From the NCBI GenBank assembly GCA_019925105.1, contig JAHGAU010000001.1, forward strand, positions 434,001 through 498,000: a stretch of DNA of 64,000 nucleotides, read 5' to 3'. Below, in pieces: positions 33,062-43,778 of this stretch. This stretch comes from Niebla homalea. Taxonomy: Eukaryota; Ascomycota; Lecanoromycetes; Lecanorales; Ramalinaceae. The notes beneath the pieces are model-generated. The model was not told the DNA's origin. It saw nothing but the letters and a program-made list of their open reading frames with translations, and searched no databases. Position 1 is the stretch's first letter; each line of letters starts with the position of its first letter. Made by a program: the position numbers and the translations under genes.

Positions 33062-34271
33062 TCATACTGAAGCCTCTCTGGCCGATCTTCCCTTCATCAA
33101 AGCATACTGTTCGTTGTTGTACAATGCTCCCGGGTGATATCTTGGGCAGTAAATGCTCCAGACCAGGTTCCCACTCAGGCTGTATCGCATCGCCTCAACG
33201 TATTTACGCAGATCCATTGAGATATCGACCCTTTTTCTGGTATCTTCCGCAACTCGCACAGAATCCTCGACGTGTTCCTTAATTATCCTTCGGCTGAGGT
33301 TCTGCGCTTCAAGCTCTGTTATCGAATGCTCCCTCATCAAGACCCAGATAGCGTTCATAGCGTGAACCTCACCCGCTTCGGCAGCGGCATCGCGCTCCTT
33401 GTTCCAGGAGAAAAGGTCATTCGTAAGGCTGACGGCAGCAAATGCCGGCCTCACGAGCTGCTTGCATAGGCTCGTCTCATTTTCGGGAATGGCAAGGGCC
33501 ATACCAAAGGTAACCGTGCTAAGCCAGAGCCTTGAGAGGTGATTGGCGCAGTATTTCCTGTGGAGACATGTGCAGTTGACTCACAATTCACCTGCATCAG
33601 TGATTCTGTACGGAAGATACTCCTCTAAAAACGCGAACGGCATTGAGCGGGGGCGGCTAGCGGCGAGGCGTATAAAGGTTGCCCACAATTTCATGCTGGT
33701 TCTACCTCTTTCCGGATCAATAGTCATCATTTCCTTGAGGATCTGGGACTGGATCTGCTTCTCCCCAGTGCTTTCGACGCCCTTATTAAACTTCTCGGAT
33801 GGCTCCGGGAATGTGTCAAGCAATTGATTGTACCCGTCAGGGCTCTTCGAGATTTTTCAATTGAGGAACCAATTAGGGAAATTCAGAACGTGCTCACATC
33901 GCCCGTGCTACCGCGTTCCATTGCGTCTGTGCATTGGCGAAGTCAATGGAAGGACACTCCTAGGAACAACCAATGGGGACTGTGTAGTGCTTACCGTCGT
34001 ACAGAAACGCGAATTCGTTGGCATATGATACTATCTCAAGCCGCTCTGGACGACACTCCGGGACGGTCGCTTGTATGAAATTATGCACCGGACCTAGTCC
34101 CCCTTTTTAGAGTCCGATGGGTGTAACAAGCTTGCTCCAGTCCTCCTGAGCTCGTAGGGCTCCTTCAATTTCTATATCGGTTCCTTGATTCCTCCAAAGT
34201 GGTATCTCATTGCAAAGGGATTGTGTTTCGTATGTTGCTGGGTCGACCAGATCTGAAAATTGATAGTTCAT
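33062..34271 (-). pseudogene. Class I terpene synthase with premature stop
   Basis: Four exons (33995-34271, 33898-33926, 33585-33844, 33062-33530) join in phase to a 345-codon frame. NEFAFLYDD followed by AME across the first intron makes the aspartate-rich DDxxE motif. TNDLFSWNKE is the NSE/DTE Mg-binding motif, and WSIYCPRYHP is the C-terminal Arg-Tyr region. [22 protein letters not shown] is typical of the cyclase domain of fungal di/sesterterpene synthases, but the C-terminal prenyltransferase domain of chimeric enzymes is absent. Codon 55 is TAA (34107-34109), between TPIGL and KGGLGP, where the family continues without a break. All else, including splice sites, is sound, so the loss looks recent. 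Base-call error cannot be excluded. Head-to-head with a P450. Confidence 0.8.
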
Positions 34272-35733
34272 GTTGACAATTCGCAAAGATTGAGGTGGAA
34301 CAACAACGCTCGACTAGACAAAGATTGAGGTTCGAAACAGAAAGCTGGTCAAGACAGGAACTTATACTTTAAGGCATGATTACATGTCAGCCTCATAATA
34401 ACGCCGCGAGGGTATCAGTAGGAGAGAGACTGCAGTCAGTATTCCTATCCGACTAGGATTTGGGCTGACCGGTACTGAGCATTCCTTGACATTGGACCAC
34501 CCAGAAGACTGTTACGCCCACGTGAGCCAAGATGTAAGCCATCATGCTCGAATGAAGAGGACAAGCAGTACGTAGCGGAACCGTACCTTCAGGTGGTTCT
34601 CCCATAAGGGTCAAATACATTGGTAGGGTCAATGGAGAAGGTGGCAGATTACCAATCTTGCGTATACATGCTGTACTATTATGACCATTCAAAGCATCCG
34701 ATCGATTGGAGGATGCACCTAAGAAGGCACGGCAGTTACTTTTGGGTGGTATCTCCGTGTGATCGATCACAGTATAAGCCGCATTGATTGATGGTGTGGA
34801 GCAAGAATACTCTTAGTGCATATCTTCACGCAGTCAAAACATACTCCTTATCGGATCAACCGTCTCCAGGACGGACAACAAAGTACGCTCGAAGTATTTC
34901 TGCAAAGAAGTCTATGTGTAAAACGAGATTTATAAGCATGTGCATCCAGTTTTTGAACCTGCCGGAACCCTTGTGCTCTCAACAAGAGACACTGACTCTG
35001 ATTTCACGGAGTGCGCAGTGGGAGATCCCAGGTTTCAACGAAAGCAGTTATCTCGATGCTACGTGTACTTTCGGAAGCAAAGGCGCTCAACTTTAACAAA
35101 AATCGAAGTGGTCGCAGCTCACACGTAGCTGGGGATGCGACTACATGCGAGAGTATGAATATCGTCTGTGAGGCAGCCATTCGATTCGGCAGGAGCTTTG
35201 TTGCGAGGGGGCGAATGTCATAGGTACACATTATAAGGGAGACAAAAATGCCGGTTTCCCCGATTGGCTGCCTTGTATCTTGCATGCATGTAGTGCCAGT
35301 CAGGAAAACCGGAAGAAGAACACCCCACTATTCGATCTGCGACATATACCCTGCGCGCTTTCGCGCAGTGATTGACCCTTGTAAACTTCCACATACCGCG
35401 TGCGGCGCATGAGCGGGATCGGAGATGACAACTCATCATCAGCTCCACTTGAGCTGAACTGCGCTAAGACACTTGTGGAAGAATGGGACCCCATCAGAAA
35501 ATGCAACTGCTAAGCTTGAAAAAGCAGGTCTGCTGGATGAGACTACATGTACTCGTGACTTCTGCTAGTCTCAAAATGCCCAGGGTCTCTTAGCCCAGTG
35601 AGTGAGAGGAGGGAGGAGGTACTCATCGTAATAAATACAGGCCGTTTCTCGATCGTTGACAAAATCCTATCTGTTCACCTTTCGAACAGCCCGCCTTGAG
35701 TCCAGGGAAAATTGCAAATTAGTGTTGCCCAAC
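34272..35733. other. Divergent upstream region of terpene synthase and P450
   Basis: About 1.46 kb with no recognised gene; a minus-strand frame at 34453-34770 lacks an ATG start. It probably held a shared promoter for the two-gene terpenoid module. Confidence 0.45.
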
Positions 35734-37789
35734 ATGTCTCTACAATTTGGTCGAGTGGCAAGTCATGTTGATGGCTCATGGCTCGCAGCCAGCTTGATGG
35801 TTCTGATCATACTCTACTCCAGCATTTTGGTCTTTCATCGCTTGACCTTTCACTCACTTGCAAAGTTCCCCGGACCTAAGCTTGCTGCTGTTACCTTCTG
35901 GTACGAATTCTACTACGATTGGTGGTGTGAAGGCAAATATATTTTCCAGATCGAGAAGATGCATCAAAAATATGGTTAGATTCCTCGTCTTGTAATTAAA
36001 TGCGAAGACCAGAGCTAATGTGCGTTCACACAGGTCCAATCGTAAGAGTCAATCCGGAAGAACTATCAATTCACGATCCTGCTGCGTACAATGATATCTA
36101 TGTCACTGAGAGCAGGAGACGAACTGAAAACTACAACCACTTCTGCAAGAAAATTAATTTCGACGGTAAGCCGACATTGACTCACAAAGATCGTGCTGAG
36201 GCGATAAGGCTCCCATCTACTCACAGTTGATCATGATCTACACCGAAAAAGGGGGGAGACCACTAGAGCCATTCTTTTCACGTCTAGGTGTTTCACGCCT
36301 TGAGCCCTTGATTCTGCAGATGGTAGAGAAGTTCGTTGCTCGCCTGGAGGCCTTGCAAGGATCAAATTCCGTCATTCGTTTGGACCATGCTTTCTGTGCA
36401 CTCTCCGGTGATGTCATTGGTAAGATATGTTGCGAAGACAAGGAGTATTTCCTGGATGATCCCAATTTTTCTCTCTGGTGGTAAGTGTTATTCATGACTT
36501 CCTCATCGGCTGTCCTAAGTCGGCGTTCGAGGTACAATCTCATCCACACGATTTGCACGTCGATCCCCCTTTTGACGGGCTTTCCGCTCCTAATACAGTA
36601 AGGCTTGTTCCGTGACCCCTATGACAGCATGTATGGCTTCAATTTAATACAAACAGAATTGCGAGCATCATTCCGGAAAATATCATCCTGTGGGCATTCC
36701 CCCAAGGTCAGAGTTTCAACAATCTCAAAAAGGTTAGGAAACCTAAGCCGCACAATCATATTTCAAAGATAACCCAATGTTAAAGATCGCCTTGAGACAC
36801 ATCATTGAGGCGAAGAATGAGAAGAAAGAAAATGACAAGAAAGACACTAAGACTGGCGATGGCACTTCCCTTTTTCGCTATATCGTCAATAGTGATATGC
36901 CAGACTCCGAGAGATCAGACCAACGGCTCTCCAAGGAAGCACAAATACTACTGGGAGGTGGCACTGCCACCACCGCGCGAACGATGGGCTTTATATCTTA
37001 CTTCATTCTCTCAAATTCTTCTTTACGCTCCAGACTCGAGGTAGAGCTGGAGGACACAATGTCCAGATATCCCAAGACGATGCCGACCTGGGCAGACCTC
37101 GAGAAGGTGCCGATACTGCAAGCCCTTGTGAAAGAAGGCCTCCGGTAAGTGCGCGTCCATGATGTAATTATGCAGAACAATTTAATGATCATATGGATGG
37201 AAACAGTCTCAGCTATGGGGTCATGCACAGACTGCCGCGCTGTTCCCCGGACGTCCCAATTCGATATAAGCAATGGACCATCCCTGTCGGTGTAAGAGGG
37301 ACATGAACCCTCATTGCAGCATTGCTTTCTCATCCAGAGGATATAGGTTCCTGTGGGCATGTCTGCCTACCTCATGCACACCGACCCCTCAATCTACGAA
37401 CGGCCTTTCGAGTTCCTCCCTGAGCGCTGGTTAGGTAATATGGATGCCAGACTGAATCGGAATTACGTTCCGTTCAGCAGAGGATCTCGCAGTTGTTTGG
37501 GGATGAAGTAAGCTCACCTAGGGCTCAGCCATGTCTTGTCCACAAGAATCCACTCACACTGATGAATTCAATCTCTGTTTTTGACTTGAGAAGTGACATG
37601 GCTAACTGTCAGCTTGTTTCTAGCCTAGCGTATGCGGAGATATATATCATGCTTGCTATTCTCTTCCGGGCCAACGGGCCTAGGCTGGAGCTTTTTGAGA
37701 CTGACGAAAGTGATGTTCTACACATTCATGATTATCTTATACCACTCCCAAAACTAAACACTAAAGGCGTCAGGGTTCTGGTTCGCTGA
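35734..37789 (+). pseudogene. Cytochrome P450 (trichodiene-oxygenase-like) with one-base frameshift
   Basis: Nine exons (35734-35974, 36034-36165, 36227-36480, 36532-36597, 36657-36732, 36786-37144, 37207-37291, 37347-37507, 37624-37789). The N-terminal TM helix is followed by [10 protein letters not shown]. Later motifs are DHDLHR, a helix-I GGGTATTARTMG, EGLR carrying ExxR, LPERW, and haem loop FSRGSRSCLGM. Exon lengths sum to one base more than a multiple of three. The frame changes at 36246-36256, an A5G6 run directly after DHDLHR: upstream and downstream parts are both conserved but in different frames. The rest is intact. It is either a recently inactivated gene or a homopolymer base-call error. 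It resembles the P450 at 10776-12615 in hinge, DHxLHR and haem motifs. Confidence 0.8.
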
Positions 37790-39625
37790 GACTGCGAGAG
37801 TCCGAATAAAGTTGCTACCTCTCAAACATAGGCAATGGCTATGACGTTCTGAGTGATCCTAATATTTTAGGGAGCTGATGGAGTCATGGAGCAATAGGTT
37901 GGAGAACATGAGAACTTAGCCGACTGGCAGCGAGCAGGCATATATTATCGTCATGGTACAGCGCAGACATGAAGTTTGTGCATCTAAGGGGCCCGCTCTG
38001 AAGGGCTGAAGCTGCTGGGATTTCTTGAAACGGCAACGGAGTTGTCACCGACTTTGCTAAAGACACAAATGGTCTTTTTTGACGACCCACCACAAACGAC
38101 CCTACCATTCTCCTCGCTCCTTTTGGGAAGAGCAGCAATCACATCTCATCGTGCACCTCGACTCTCTTTCCTGTTTTCGCATCTTTGCATTTGAGGTGAA
38201 ATCATAGCCATGATATCGTCCCGCCAGATAAGCAGACCTTTTCAAGCAGGGCAAGAGTTTCTTATGATGATAATGTCTGCTGCTGCTGTTGCACAAGTGA
38301 TGCCCACCTACCAAAAAACTGCCTCCGATACAGACAATCCAAATCCTCCCTTTGCAGGCTATCGTTCTTTGGGGAACCAACAGTACAATCTGTAATTTTG
38401 CCCACCCAACCATCTCTGAAGGTCACTAGAATGTGGCAAGCTTGAATGTCTCTGCTTTGATGTCGCTTACGTCCGCCTTCTCTATGATAGTACAACAACA
38501 GCTTTTTCAGGATTCAACGGATCGACATCGACATCGCTATTTTATCTAACAAGTACGTGGATGAACGACTTAGTCTGCCGGAATAAAGTGCAATTGCAGC
38601 CCACGTCCAAATATATATTTTCTTCTTCAGGCCGTCTGTATGCTCATTCACCATGATCTGCCACCAACCACATGGCAACAAAATCCTATGGGTACATATA
38701 CCACCACCGACCTGATCCTCGAAGGCGACTTACACGCACACTTACTTGAGACTAGATGACCCCAATCTCGGTTCCATCGTGCCAGGAGGAGCTAGACCAT
38801 GCCATAACAGCCCCCTTGCAATTAGTGTGTAGACCCGGTCTTGGTCAGCGTCCAATGAGTCTAGGAAAGAACGCAGCTTCAGGACTGAGCAATATTGACC
38901 TCTATCATGTTGGAGTGTGGATGACTGTCAGCCTAGGTGTAGGCATGGTGGTGGGTGGTATTGCATGACACGTGTAGATATCGTCACTTCGCGGTACATC
39001 TCCTGACCGATCCTGCCTTCCTTCATACACTTAGATAGTCCACTCAATCAAGGCATATATGCACCCACATCCTGTTCTACAATGACTTTCAAAAAGTAGA
39101 GTGTAGAACGGTTGATCATTCTCTATGTGAGATGCTTGCTCTCATCGTCGATAAGATCTCGAAAAGTTTCTTCTAAAAGCAATTGGGGTAAATGTGTGGC
39201 TGAGAATGGTCTCCCAGTCCCAGGTGCCTGAACTTGGCTCGCTTGGCGGCCCCAATTCAGCCCCTGTCTGCCTAGTACATGCCAATGCTTAGCCTATGCA
39301 TGGTCCCCGCAGGTGCCCTGTGCAGGCCGCTGCAGCCTGCAGCGACCACGAGCCCCCTGAGCCTCTGACATCAGCGCGTGTCCCAACTGGCCCATCCCAC
39401 TTGACACTCTTTATGAATGCCTTAACGTAGGATTCGATAACATTCACTAAAACCTGACTACCTGCTCACCTGTCACTCGCTCATTATTCCTGCGCTCTGT
39501 ATATACTCAGCATTGTTCTCCCTTACTTTTCTCGCTCGTACATACTTCACATTGTATGCTGACAAGCGCATTTTTCTCGCCGTACATCAACCCCCTCATT
39601 CTTTCCTCGCTTTCCCACGTTCAAG
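37790..39625. other. Intergenic stretch, no gene recognised
   Basis: About 1.8 kb. Several short frames exist, none with a domain or plausible splice partner. It marks the end of the accessory P450/terpene module. Confidence 0.45.
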
Positions 39626-40873
39626 ATGGAAGCGGTCATGGGTAAAGCCCGGCAGATGATGGAAGAAAATGCTCCAGAGCATGAGACACGAAATACTGGT
39701 GACTTCCACGGAGCAGAAGGAAGCCTGCCCAAACACATTGGTTCAAGATGGAACATCCCTCTCCTGGATAACGTAACCTCCTTCCTTGGTGGCCACAACC
39801 CAATGGCGCGTGAAGTCGACCCCAAGACAGGGCAGGTATGGCTGTTCGACAACACTGCATACCGCCCCGAGCACCATCACTCCCACAATCCACAACCATA
39901 CCAAGCCGAGTTCGTGGCAGCCTACTTCCAGAAGAACTCCGGCAAGGATGTCAGCAAGGCAGTCGCAACCATCGCCGACAAGATTGGTCTGAAGGGAGAC
40001 GATGTCTCATCTCAGACGAGTCAGAAGCGCATCGCTGAGCGCCTCCAGCCCTTCGTCGACACCATCGCCCCTGCCCGCTCCGTCACCATCAAGTTCCCCT
40101 CAGGCCAAGAAGCCAAGCTCGGTCCTGGCGGCCGCAGCGCTGTCAGCCAACAGACTGTCGTCGCGCCCGACGACCACAAAGATGGCGATTGCATCAACAT
40201 CTATTCCGACCCCCCCGAAGTCCTCCCGCACGGCGCGATGGAGACCCATTTCGCCGACCCGGAGGGCTGGATGGTGATCTCCGACATCGACGACTCCATC
40301 AAGATCACCATGACCCCTTCGCCGATCGGCATCTTGCAGACGACCTTCGTGGACGACCCAAAGCCCATCCCAGGGATGCCGGAGCTGTATGAACAGATTC
40401 GCGGACTGCTGTCTCCGACCTGGTTCTACCTCTCCGCTTCACCCTACAATCTCTACCCCTTCCTCCGACAGTTCCTACACGCGCACTACCCTCACGGCCC
40501 GATGTACCTGCGCGACGCGTCGTGGATGGATCTGGGTGGCTTCCTCGCATCACTCACCCAGGGCACAGAAGCCTATAAGCGCGGCAAGATGGAGAAGATG
40601 CATACCTGGCTGCCAAAGCGGAAGGTCCTCTGTGTGGGGGATAGCACGCAGACCGATCCAGAGGCGTACGGTGATATGTGCAGGAAGTATCCTGGGTGGG
40701 TGAAGAAGGTGTTTATCCGCAAAGTGGTTGATGTGGCTGAGATGAAGGATACGGACAAGAACACTGATGAGCGGTTCGAGAAGGCGTTCAAGGGGGTGGA
40801 TAGGTCGATTTGGCAGACCTTTGTGGATCCGAAGGAGCTGAGTGAAGCTGTGACGAGGTTGAAGGCGACGTGA
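39626..40873 (+). CDS. App1-like phosphatidate phosphatase (DUF2183)
   Basis: Single exon, 415 residues. The catalytic DUF2183 region shows WMVISDIDDSIK (HAD-type D220-x-D222-x-S224), FVDDPKPIPGMPELYEQI, WFYLSASPYNLYPFLRQF and KRKVLCVGDSTQTDPEAYGD, all hallmarks of the App1 family. Yeast App1 is a Mg-dependent phosphatidate phosphatase associated with actin patches and endocytosis. This protein has the catalytic half but lacks the long C-terminal tail of yeast App1, so it belongs to the shorter filamentous-fungal group. It is upright, unbroken and flanked by the accessory block on the left. Confidence 0.9.
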   Translation: MEAVMGKARQMMEENAPEHETRNTGDFHGAEGSLPKHIGSRWNIPLLDNVTSFLGGHNPMAREVDPKTGQVWLFDNTAYRPEHHHSHNPQPYQAEFVAAYFQKNSGKDVSKAVATIADKIGLKGDDVSSQTSQKRIAERLQPFVDTIAPARSVTIKFPSGQEAKLGPGGRSAVSQQTVVAPDDHKDGDCINIYSDPPEVLPHGAMETHFADPEGWMVISDIDDSIKITMTPSPIGILQTTFVDDPKPIPGMPELYEQIRGLLSPTWFYLSASPYNLYPFLRQFLHAHYPHGPMYLRDASWMDLGGFLASLTQGTEAYKRGKMEKMHTWLPKRKVLCVGDSTQTDPEAYGDMCRKYPGWVKKVFIRKVVDVAEMKDTDKNTDERFEKAFKGVDRSIWQTFVDPKELSEAVTRLKAT

Positions 40874-41054
40874 TGGGGCGATCGTTTTCGTCTCAGGAGC
40901 ATGGTCCTCTAATGTCCTGACTGTGAGGGATGTACAAGTAATGCTGAAATGACACAATGAATTATACACACATTGTACACAGTGCTCTCCTCGCCTCGCA
41001 ACCCGTTTCTATTGCCGTGACCTAGCAGCTCGTCGCACCCTGCCGCCCCACACG

Positions 41055-42158
41055 TCAACGGCCCCGAAACCTCACCGCCCTCTTCTCCCCAAAAGCCACC
41101 AACGCCTCATCCCTATCCCCCGTCTGCCTGACAACCTCATACATCTCCCCCTCCACCTCCCCCGCCGCGCGAGTCCCCCCCTCACCCTTCACGGCCCTCA
41201 GCGCCGCCCCCACCGCCACAGGCCCACCCTCGCAAATCCTCCTCGCCAACGCCACACTCGCCTCCAACACCTTCACTCTCATCCGTTCCCCCCTCGCCTC
41301 TTTCCCCTCCTCCTCCTCCCCCACCCCCTCCTCCTCCTCCACAAGCAAATCCCCCACCCCCACCCCCACCGCCTCCCTCCCCCCACCCTCTCCCCCGCAC
41401 ACACCCACCTCACCGCCCTCCCCCGCCCCACCAACTCCCTCAACCGCCACGTCCCCCCGGCCCCCGGTATAATCCCCAACCGAGTCTCTGGCAACCCGAC
41501 CGTCGCGCTGGCAGCCACGACGCGCACATCGGTGGCGAGCGCGAGTTCGAACCCGCCGCCGAGGGCGTGGCCGTGGAGCGCGGTGATGGTGGGGACGTTG
41601 AGGTGCGCGAGGGCTGTCAGGGTGGTGCGGAGCTGGGACAGGAAGGCGGTGGTGTCCGGGGGGGAGAAGGTGAGGCGTTCGCGGAGGTCGGCGCCGGCGC
41701 TGAAGGTGGTGGGGTGGGCGGAGGCGAGGATGAGGGCGCGGGTGGAGTGGCCTACGTGCGGCGGGGGTGGTGGTGTGGGTGGGGTGTGCGTGTTTGGGGA
41801 GGGGGGAGGAGATGCGGGGGAGGAGGAAGAGGATGAGGGGGGATGGGTGGCGGGCTTGGTGGGCGAGGAGGCGGGACCACTCGGCTTCGGTTTCGGTGTG
41901 GATTTTTTGGATGGAGGTGGTGAGGGCGGAGAGGAGGGCGCGGGAGATGGCGTTGCGGTTGGAGGGGGAGGAGAGGGTGAGGATTCGGATGTGGCCGGTG
42001 TGCGGGGCGGGGATATCAGTGGTGGTAAGGAGGGGTGAGGAGGGAGGGGAGGAAGTGGAGTAAGTGCGATGGCGAGGGAGGGGCCGGGGGATAGGATGGA
42101 GGAATGTGCGGGAGAAGAGGAGGAAGGAAGGACGGTGGGAAGGGGTTGTTGATAACAT
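41055..42158 (-). CDS. Enoyl-CoA hydratase/isomerase family, frame problems
   Basis: Probable mitochondrial crotonase-fold enzyme, close to the AUH/methylglutaconyl-CoA hydratase group. The ATG at 42158 starts a Ser/Arg/Pro-rich targeting sequence. GHIRILTLSSPSNRNAISRALL is the N-terminal crotonase strand. The core (ALILASAHPTTFSAGADLRERL, HGHALGGGFELALATDVRV, GLPETRLGIIPGAGGTWRL) is in a different frame, and the C-terminus (GGPVAVGAALRAVKGE and AFGEKRAVRF) returns to the first. The first switch (about 41752-41890) is in CT-rich DNA ending CGTAG and is probably an intron, but no GT donor gives the right phase. The second (about 41377-41385) is in a G-run and needs one base. The region is extremely GC- and strand-biased, so sequence error is plausible. 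Confidence 0.7.
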   Translation of the reverse strand: MLSTTPSHRPSFLLFSRTFLHPIPRPLPRHRTYSTSSPPSSPLLTTTDIPAPHTGHIRILTLSSPSNRNAISRALLSALTTSIQKIHTETEAEWSRLLAHQARHPSPLILFLLPRISSPLPKHAHPTHTTTPAARRPLHPRPHPRLRPPHHLQRRRRPPRTPHLLPPGHHRLPVPAPHHPDSPRAPQRPHHHRAPRPRPRRRVRTRARHRCARRGCQRDGRVARDSVGDYTGGRGDVAVEGVGGAGEGGEVGVCGGEGGGREAVGVGVGDLLVEEEEGVGEEEEGKEARGERMRVKVLEASVALARRICEGGPVAVGAALRAVKGEGGTRAAGEVEGEMYEVVRQTGDRDEALVAFGEKRAVRFRGR

Positions 42159-42341
42159 TGTCAAGCTTTGAGGGGGTCGAGAGGTGGGGGTGGGAGAATT
42201 GATTCGTAGAGGGGTGGCCGAGAGGTCGGTATCAAAAATGCGCTATCTGACCAAGGCATGACATAAGCTACATTTTGAGTTGCCCTTGTTCCATGACTCG
42301 GGAGAACAGACCAAAAAAAGCCAAAAAAGAATTTATGATTG

Positions 42342-42456
42342 TGCTCGGAGACGGACTCGAACCGCCATTCTCCACCTTGTATATTTAATCATTTTTTTGG
42401 TTGACAGGTCTTTTCTTTTGTCTGAAGACACCCAACTACGACTAGACCACAGGTAG
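42342..42456 (-). tRNA. tRNA-like Pol III element, possibly tRNA pseudogene
   Basis: The minus strand has an A box like TGGTCTAGTCG (42439-42449), an exact B box GGTTCGAGTCC (42353-42363) in a T-arm with a five-pair stem and seven-base loop, and a 3' end CTCCGAGCA. Two T-runs 12-30 bases downstream would stop Pol III. The spacing needs an intron of about 40 bases. The 5' side of the acceptor stem does not pair with the 3' side and no anticodon is secure, so this may be a decayed tRNA or a tRNA-derived SINE head. Confidence 0.3.
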
Positions 42457-42678
42457 TAATTGGGGCGGTGACGTGATAGCCTTTTCACTACCCAAGCGGA
42501 TCATACAAAGGTTCTGTTATTTGTATATATATTCTTTTTTTAGTTTCCGGGTATAACCCGGGAAACGCAGTAAAGATTCTACAATCGTCGAACAGTTTGC
42601 ACCATAAATGAGATCAAACTGTTAAGCATAAGGCCTAGAGCCGATCATATCCTCTAACTCATGTTTCCCCATGCTAAA

Positions 42679-43778
42679 TCACCCTTTAACAGGCGAGGCC
42701 TTACCAAACCATACCCCTAGATACTCCACATACTTGGCCGACGCCGGCACAGCCTTCTTATCAAACAATATGAACGCATGCTGCGCCCCCGACACCACTT
42801 TCAGCACCGCCTTCCCTCCAGCCATCATCCACTTCACACTCATCATCATCGTATCATCCACCAACGGATCCTCCATGGCCATGCAGAAGAATGCCGGAGG
42901 AAGCCTGCCACGACATTTGGTCCAGTCAATATACAGTGGTGAAGCCTTTCCGCTCTTTCTATCCTCAAACGAGAGCTGAGGGGCAAAAGCTCCTGGGCAA
43001 TGCTTCATGTATGCCGTGTTCATGACTGGTTCCGTTCGAAATGGCTGGCTGCTGGGAGCAGGGTGAGGTCGTAGACGCCGTAGGCGAGAATGACGCCGGT
43101 CAGAGTATGTCTGAGATAGGCGTCGAGCAGATGGCGCAGGGTCATAAGTGTCATATAGGGACCAGCAGACTAATCCAACCCTACGTTAGTACACCGGATG
43201 TACTCGCGAAGCATATCAGAAAGAACGTACCTCTCCGCTGAGGAAAGTCAAAGGCGCTCCGTACTTGCTCTCGGTGTTAGCAACGAGCCAGTCCAGGGCA
43301 TCATAGCAATCCTCGTTACCAGCAGGGAATGGGTGTTCTGGCGCAAGCCGGTACACAACCGCCACGACCGCCACATCTCCAGAATTGGCCATATCTGTCA
43401 GTAATGGGTCTGAGCCCTTTTCTGATTGCAAGACAAAACCCCCACCGTGGATGTGCATCAAGACGCCAGATACGTGGGGTCTGTCGCTCGCTTGAGAAGA
43501 TTCGGGAGCATGAGCCGACATGGTATCATTCTCCCTGCTTCCCGTGAAGGAATCTCGAAATCATGACCCGTCGTCAGATGCAATGGCTTAGGGAAAGGTG
43601 TCTTGCCAGTGTCGCGAGCTATTCGATATCTCTGAGCACCAATGACTGAGAAAGGTCGATCTTTGTTGCCGAGTTCGATTAGGTGGGCATTCTCGGCTTT
43701 TGCAGAGTCAGGAATGAATTCCGGCGTGAACGGGGAGGTGTCAAGTGTGAGTTCACTCGTGAGTGGCATCTTTGCCAT
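42679..43778 (-). pseudogene. Alpha/beta hydrolase (HSL/esterase type) with two frameshifts
   Basis: Two exons (43231-43778, 42679-43169), ATG at 43778. An HGGG oxyanion motif (LMHIHGGGFV) is followed by VVYRLAPEHPFPAG, then GESAG formed across the intron (nucleophile elbow), then a C-terminal part with MEDPLVDD and SGAQHAF (Asp and His of the triad). Conserved parts sit in three different frames. The first break is at about 43504-43506 in a C-run on the coding strand, the second at about 43029-43040 after the GVYDLTLLP segment. Exon lengths fall two bases short of a multiple of three, so each break is a one-base loss. The enzyme cannot be made as read. The intron and catalytic motifs are otherwise conserved. 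Confidence 0.75.

Noticed and set aside
34453..34770. 105-codon minus-strand frame upstream of the terpene synthase
   Set aside because: Opens with GTG, has no ATG near its start and no recognisable family.
39541..39625. CRISPR-like or riboswitch elements
   Set aside because: No regularly spaced direct repeats with unique spacers anywhere in the window, and the genome is eukaryotic.
41532..42038. 168-codon plus-strand Gly/Glu-rich frame over the hydratase gene
   Set aside because: Composition shadow. The opposite strand carries conserved crotonase motifs.
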